Below, piece after piece: positions 60,714 through 64,000 of a stretch of 64,000 bases of DNA. The position numbers and the translations under genes are program-made. The notes beneath the pieces were generated by a model. That model did no database searches. It saw only the letters and a list, made by a program, of their open reading frames with translations, and was not told where the DNA came from. Source of the DNA: Bacillus sp. SD088 (GTDB lineage Bacteria; Bacillota; Bacilli; Bacillales; Bacillaceae_C); NCBI RefSeq assembly GCF_017355205.1, contig NZ_JADIJK010000001.1, positions 1 through 64,000 on the forward strand. The letters are read 5' to 3'. Each line of letters begins with the position of its first letter. Position 1 is the stretch's first letter.

Positions 60714-61814
60714 TCACTCGGATGATTCTTCCAACACATCTGCAATTCGCTTACTTGCTAATCCGTCCCCATATGGATTACTCGCCTGACTCATCTTCTC
60801 ATACTCAGCTTGATTTTCTAACAAAAGCTTAAAGGTTTGGTAGATAACTTTTTCTTCAGTTCCAACTAGCTTCAATGTTCCTGCTGCTATTCCTTCAGGT
60901 CTTTCTGTTGTATCCCTCATTACCAGTACGGGTTTTCCTAAGCTTGGAGCTTCTTCTTGAATGCCACCACTATCTGTGAGGATCATATAAGATCTTGAGA
61001 GGAAATTATGAAAATCAATGACTTCCAATGGTTCAATAATCCGAATCCGATCACAGTTTCCTAAAATTTCATTTGCTGCTTCTCTTACAACTGGATTCAT
61101 ATGGATCGGATAAATCGCTTTGATATTAGGATGTTCATCAACAATCCTCTTAATTGCCCTAAACATGTTTTTCATTGGTTCACCCAAGTTTTCACGTCTA
61201 TGGGCTGTGATCATAATGAGTTTATTATCCCCTACCCAATCTAATTGTTCATGTGAATACTCTTCGTTTACTGTTGTCTTCAGTGCATCGATAGCTGTAT
61301 TCCCTGTAATATAAATCGATGCAGGATCTTTGCCTTCTTTCATTAAGTTCTCTTTAGACATTTCGGTTGGGGCAAAATTATACTTTGCTACAATCCCAAC
61401 AGCCTGGCGGTTGAATTCCTCTGGATATGGAGAGTAAATATTATACGTTCTAAGCCCCGCTTCTACGTGGCCTACTGGAATTTGTAAATAGAAGCATGCT
61501 AATGACGTGACAAACGTTGTTGAAGTATCACCATGAACTAATACGACATCTGGTTTTACTTCTTCCAAAACACTTTTCATTTTATCTAAAATATTAATTG
61601 TTACATCAAATAAAGATTGTTTAGATTTCATAATAGAAAGATCATAATCTGGTGTCGTCTGGAAAGCATCTAACACTTGAGCTAACATTTCTCTATGCTG
61701 ACCAGTCACACAGACAATCGTTTCTAAACTTTCTCGTGTTTTCAATTCTTTGACCAGAGGACACATTTTTATCGCTTCAGGTCTTGTTCCAAAAACTACC
61801 ATTACTTTTTTCAT
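60714..61814 (-). CDS. mnaA: UDP-N-acetylglucosamine 2-epimerase
   Basis: A 366-residue non-hydrolysing epimerase that makes UDP-ManNAc, needed by TagA for the teichoic acid linkage unit. The N-terminus VMVVFGTRPEAIKMCPLV, HGDTSTTFVTSLA, HVEAGLRTYN, PYPEEFNRQ, GNTAIDAL, HRREN and LTDSGGIQEEAPSLGKPVLV are all present. The ATG at 61812-61814 gives the usual family start, with AAAGGA upstream; longer in-frame starts (61892, 61844) add unrelated residues. It lies upstream of tagGH on the same strand. Confidence 0.95.
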   Translation of the reverse strand: MKKVMVVFGTRPEAIKMCPLVKELKTRESLETIVCVTGQHREMLAQVLDAFQTTPDYDLSIMKSKQSLFDVTINILDKMKSVLEEVKPDVVLVHGDTSTTFVTSLACFYLQIPVGHVEAGLRTYNIYSPYPEEFNRQAVGIVAKYNFAPTEMSKENLMKEGKDPASIYITGNTAIDALKTTVNEEYSHEQLDWVGDNKLIMITAHRRENLGEPMKNMFRAIKRIVDEHPNIKAIYPIHMNPVVREAANEILGNCDRIRIIEPLEVIDFHNFLSRSYMILTDSGGIQEEAPSLGKPVLVMRDTTERPEGIAAGTLKLVGTEEKVIYQTFKLLLENQAEYEKMSQASNPYGDGLASKRIADVLEESSE

Positions 61815-62030
61815 GAGATTTTCACAATCCTTTGTATTTATCATATTGTTGGCATTTCCATCATGATACAGGAAATGAAAAGGATAATTCAACAGTCAAG
61901 TGTGCAAACAGAACAATTGTAATCTTTGTAATTTATGCCTCTTGAGATAGACATTAGTATATTTATACCCATATAAAAAGTCCTTTATAATAGGTTTAAA
62001 ATTATCTATTATAAAGGGGATTTTTAATAA
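61815..62030 (-). terminator. Gap with a strong terminator at 61982-62017
   Basis: CCTTTATAATAG (61982-61993) pairs perfectly with CTATTATAAAGG (62006-62017). On the minus strand it is followed by ACTTTTTATATGG, fitting termination after the glycerophosphotransferase gene; on the plus strand GGGGATTTTT follows. Otherwise nothing is visible. Confidence 0.7.
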
Positions 62031-62216
62031 TTATTCATCGTTATTTAATATGAGTTGATATACAGTCCTTTCTATCTTGATAGTCAAGGAATAATCGCTA
62101 AAAGGTTTAACCTTTTCAATATCAAACTCTTCATTCCTAACATGCCCAATTAATTGAATTGAAATCTCCATTAATTTTCTAGAATTAACGAGACTTACAC
62201 AAGAATCAATGTTGCT
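62031..62216 (-). other. In-frame coding-like tail after the stop codon at 62217
   Basis: Directly after the TAG at 62217-62219 the same minus-strand frame stays open for 61 codons to TAA at 62031. The text looks like protein (LMEISIQLIGHVRNEEFD, then SDYSLTIKIERTVYQLIL) and contains an ATG (LMEI) without a ribosome site. Either a recent nonsense mutation shortened the upstream protein, or UAG is read through, or it is a small separate gene. Only the open frame is certain. Confidence 0.4.
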
Positions 62217-64000
62217 CTAGTCCCGCTGCTGATCTTGCTCCGCAATGGACCGTTCGAACAACTCAATTCTTGAAGTTGGCGGTGTAAGATCAACCTTTGT
62301 TTCTCTCTCGTCTTTCATATTGTTCTCTAAACTTGGGATAATTAACTCATCGACAACATTTTTCGACGCTTGCCCTAATGTATCCCCAAAGAAATATTGT
62401 ACAAATGGCTGGATTTTTTCCATTTGGTAATTACCGGTGCGTATTGTTTGGAGCATCTCTTCCGTTGTCTTTACTAACGGACCCGGAATAAAATCAAAAT
62501 AGTTATAATAGAAATCACGGTCTTGGATATATTTTTCAACGTCATAAGCAAAAAACAACATTGGTTTATTTAACAGCGCATATTCAAAACAGACAGAGGA
62601 ATAATCCGTAATCAGTAAATCAGTTACTAATAATAAATCATTGATCTCTCTGTAGTCACTAACATCGTAAAAGAAGTCCGCAAATTCATAAGGTATATCC
62701 AATTTATTTTGTACAAAAGGATGTATTTTAAAGAGGAATACATATTCATCATGTAATTCTTCATATAACCTTTTTAAATGAAGCACTTCAAAAGGATAGT
62801 GTGCTGACGACTGTCCATGCCCCCGGAAAGTCGGGGCAAACAAAATAACTTTCTTGTTTTGCATAAAAGGATATTTTTGATGTAAGGTTTTAACAACATA
62901 ACTTTTGTATTCTTCATCAAAGAAAACATCAGATCTTGCTACCCCAGTAGCATAAACCTTGTCCACCGTAACTCCGAAGCCTTCTGCGTAATTTTTCCTA
63001 ACTCCTTCACTACTAACAGCAACCTTCGTATAATTTCTATGATTTCTTGATCGGGGTGATGGTCCTCCAGGTCTACCTAGTCTACTGAATCCAAACGTTT
63101 TGAATGCTCCAGCAGCATGCCAAACTTGAATTAAATCAGCATTTTTCCGGATATTTAACGGATAGATCATGGGATAAAAGTCGTCTAGCAAGATAATTTT
63201 AGATGTCGCAAAATGAAAAGCAATTCGGATTAAATCTATAATAGACTTCCTGTTATTAATACGTTCATTAAACAGAAACTTAATATTAAGTTTCAAATTT
63301 CTTTTATACAATTCTTCATAGACAAAAAAGAAATTACCATTTAGTGCCGAACGGCTATCAGAAGCAAAAACAACTTTATTTTTATTAATTGGTAATAAAC
63401 AAAAAAGGATGTACAGTAGTTTAAAAAATCGGCGTTTTATCGATGTGACATACTTATTTTCATGTACTTTACTATTTTCATCAAGTTCTCTCGGATCATA
63501 GGATTGCAGTAATGAATTCTTAAAGCGTATCGTTTTCGTATGCTTATCTAAAATAATTAACAGATTATATTTCAGCACTTTTTTCGCTGAAAAAAAATGA
63601 AGCTTTGTTGTAATCAGTTTATCTCCTATCAATTTCTTCGCGCTTGAAAGGGGAATGACCTTTTCGTATTTTATATCATCTTGATCGATAGGCATTTGTT
63701 CCAATTTGATATATACGTCATATTCGCCAGCTTCTATCGGTTTATCTTGATGAATGGCCGATAAATCTACACTACTTTTAAAACCGCTCAACTGTTCCAG
63801 ATCTGTATGCTTATCCGTATCAATTGAAATATCTCTTAATTTGCAATTTGTTAATGAAACTTGATACATTTCCTTTTCGAGTATTTCATCATCGGTCATT
63901 TCTTCGCATGTCCCGTCTTCTTCCTCACATTTTCTATGATCAATTCGATATTGTTCAAAGTCTATCTTCGGAATAATCAGTAGTGTTTTTCTAATTCGAT
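62217..64000 (-). CDS. CDP-glycerol glycerophosphotransferase, 5' end outside the window
   Basis: The frame is open to the window edge: codons upstream of the ATG at 63899 read RIRKTLLIIPKIDFEQYRID and contain no stop, and no ribosome site lies before that ATG, so the gene is probably partial here (at least 593 codons). An N-terminal beta-rich domain (to about residue 150 from the ATG) is followed by a membrane helix near 163-175 and the transferase domain: LIQVWHAAGAFKTFG, FAPTFRGHG, KIHPFVQ, LLITDYSSVCFEYALL, PGPLVK. It resembles the TagB-like protein at 48673 in HAAGAFK and GRPGGPSP. The C-terminus is a charged tail ending QQRD, followed in frame by further coding-like sequence after TAG. 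Confidence 0.85.
   Translation of the reverse strand, partial: RIRKTLLIIPKIDFEQYRIDHRKCEEEDGTCEEMTDDEILEKEMYQVSLTNCKLRDISIDTDKHTDLEQLSGFKSSVDLSAIHQDKPIEAGEYDVYIKLEQMPIDQDDIKYEKVIPLSSAKKLIGDKLITTKLHFFSAKKVLKYNLLIILDKHTKTIRFKNSLLQSYDPRELDENSKVHENKYVTSIKRRFFKLLYILFCLLPINKNKVVFASDSRSALNGNFFFVYEELYKRNLKLNIKFLFNERINNRKSIIDLIRIAFHFATSKIILLDDFYPMIYPLNIRKNADLIQVWHAAGAFKTFGFSRLGRPGGPSPRSRNHRNYTKVAVSSEGVRKNYAEGFGVTVDKVYATGVARSDVFFDEEYKSYVVKTLHQKYPFMQNKKVILFAPTFRGHGQSSAHYPFEVLHLKRLYEELHDEYVFLFKIHPFVQNKLDIPYEFADFFYDVSDYREINDLLLVTDLLITDYSSVCFEYALLNKPMLFFAYDVEKYIQDRDFYYNYFDFIPGPLVKTTEEMLQTIRTGNYQMEKIQPFVQYFFGDTLGQASKNVVDELIIPSLENNMKDERETKVDLTPPTSRIELFERSIAEQDQQRD

Overview
The window looks like a low-GC Gram-positive chromosome, most probably a spore-forming Bacillaceae (Bacillus, Neobacillus or a relative). 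The reasons are sigma-A-type promoters, strong AGGAGG ribosome sites, many TTG/GTG starts, an eps operon of Bacillus type, tag/tar wall teichoic acid genes, a YjzC-like protein, a LexA (DinR) box and a Bacillus-type holin-like type I toxin. No rRNA, tRNA, CRISPR array or intact insertion sequence is visible.

Layout. (1) 1-1.8 kb: an SOS-box promoter before a broken ribbon-helix-helix gene and a small unknown gene. (2) 1.8-6.3 kb: a minus-strand nucleoside/ribose operon (LacI-type regulator, ribokinase, RihC-type nucleoside hydrolase, DcuC-family transporter) with a clear promoter and operator. (3) 6.5-30.4 kb: one long minus-strand exopolysaccharide operon. It starts with a BY-kinase/modulator/phosphatase trio (epsA, epsB, ywqE), followed by a roughly 300-nt structured leader of the EAR (epsC RNA) kind, and then epsC, galU, epsN, epsL and epsM, which make and load UDP-N,N'-diacetylbacillosamine. 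Next come glycosyltransferases, a UDP-HexNAc dehydrogenase, an EpsG-type polymerase, a WecF-like transferase and a Wzx flippase. It ends with rmlA, rmlB, a VioA-like transaminase and a PglD/VioB-like acetyltransferase (probably dTDP-4-acetamido-4,6-dideoxyglucose), then ugd. A degenerate SNase-like gene follows. (4) 30.5-39 kb: an SGNH-like protein, a small Cys/Arg-rich protein, a type I toxin-antitoxin pair, ssuA, ssuC, ssuB and cysK for sulfur acquisition, a NERD protein and a YjzC-like protein. (5) 39.3-41.8 kb: an operon of an Lgt paralogue, a radical SAM enzyme resembling the MJ0619/Tes tetraether-lipid group, and a small membrane protein. (6) 42.3-64 kb: a teichoic acid region with six separate TagF/TagB-type polymerase domains, tarI plus an SDR, tagGH and mnaA, interrupted by an Rpn-type nuclease gene and a decayed EAL-domain pseudogene.

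The most striking non-coding feature is a dispersed family of seven arrays (about 1.65, 32.25, 34.24, 37.29, 39.06, 41.9 and 48.5 kb), about 80 units in all. A core close to GAAACCCATTY recurs every 20 (+/-1) bp, with about 9-10 variable bases between cores. The period is not a multiple of three and is close to two DNA helical turns. All seven arrays are intergenic, occur in both orientations, and are absent from the 24-kb eps operon and from the 52-64 kb teichoic region. I know of no feature class that explains them, and they are my main candidate for something undescribed.

How the genes work together: the eps operon builds, exports and phospho-regulates a surface polysaccharide primed on bacillosamine. 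The tag/tar genes make CDP-polyol, ManNAc and polyol-phosphate polymers and export them through TagGH. The ssu and cysK genes bring in sulfonate sulfur and make cysteine.
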